Shown here: in pieces, positions 5,379-5,402 of the stretch
Layout of the letters: each line of letters begins with the position of its first letter
Numbering within the stretch: the stretch's first letter is position 1
Source: Arthrobacter sp.
GTDB lineage: Bacteria > Actinomycetota > Actinomycetes > Actinomycetales > Micrococcaceae
NCBI GenBank assembly: GCA_031178585.1
Contig: JAPSIT010000084.1
Span: 1 to 5,402, forward strand
Direction: 5' to 3'
Length of the DNA stretch: 5,402 nucleotides
Notes under the pieces: model-generated
Seen by the model: only the letters and a program-made list of their open reading frames with translations
What the model was told of the DNA's origin: nothing
The model's database searches: none
Made by a program: the position numbers and the translations under genes

Positions 5379-5402
5379 AGATTCAGGCCGTCGCGGCAGC
5401 GG

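Noticed and set aside
1..5402. CRISPR array, insertion sequence, phage or toxin-antitoxin genes
   Set aside because: No regularly spaced repeats, transposase, integrase or small paired ORFs with recognisable motifs were seen on either strand.

Overview
The window is high-GC DNA that looks like an actinobacterium of the Micrococcaceae (Arthrobacter/Pseudarthrobacter type). That assignment is an inference. It rests on the codon bias (Leu is almost always CTG or CTC), on protein similarity to mycobacterial homologues as I remember them, and on short overlapping cistrons. No 16S rRNA or other marker gene is present.

Almost all of the window is one minus-strand operon for assimilatory sulfate reduction, transcribed from right to left: sulfite reductase (5179 to 3440), cysH (3443 to 2574), cysD (2577 to 1630) and cysN (1630 to 221). 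The genes overlap by 4, 4 and 1 nt (GTGA, ATGA, TAATG), so they are probably one transcript with coupled translation. CysD and CysN form the ATP sulfurylase that turns sulfate into adenosine 5'-phosphosulfate (APS). CysH carries the paired-cysteine 4Fe-4S ligands of an APS reductase and makes sulfite. The siroheme/4Fe-4S sulfite reductase makes sulfide for cysteine synthesis. CysN has no fused APS kinase domain and no cysC is seen, which fits a direct APS route. No sulfate transporter, siroheme synthesis or cysteine synthase gene lies inside the window.

Right flank (5180-5402): it has no convincing gene. A sigma-A-like promoter is placed so that transcription should start on the A of the sulfite reductase ATG, which predicts a leaderless mRNA. 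An AT-rich patch with a perfect 10-bp palindrome lies about 68 bp upstream of that start, and a GC-rich stem-loop sits near the edge.

Left flank (1-220): a strong 16-bp stem-loop terminator follows cysN. Two identical 26-bp direct repeats come next, then either the last codons of a convergent plus-strand gene or the first codons of another minus-strand gene cut by the edge.

The main anomaly is the 5' end of cysH. About 110 bp between the end of the sulfite reductase gene and the conserved CysH domain is packed with nested inverted repeats and a 27-bp tandem repeat. It holds the only in-frame TTA codon of the whole operon and would encode a low-complexity N-terminal extension. It looks like a small palindromic repeat element that has become, or is being read as, part of CysH. 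I see no wholly new gene system here; the enzymes are ordinary members of known families.
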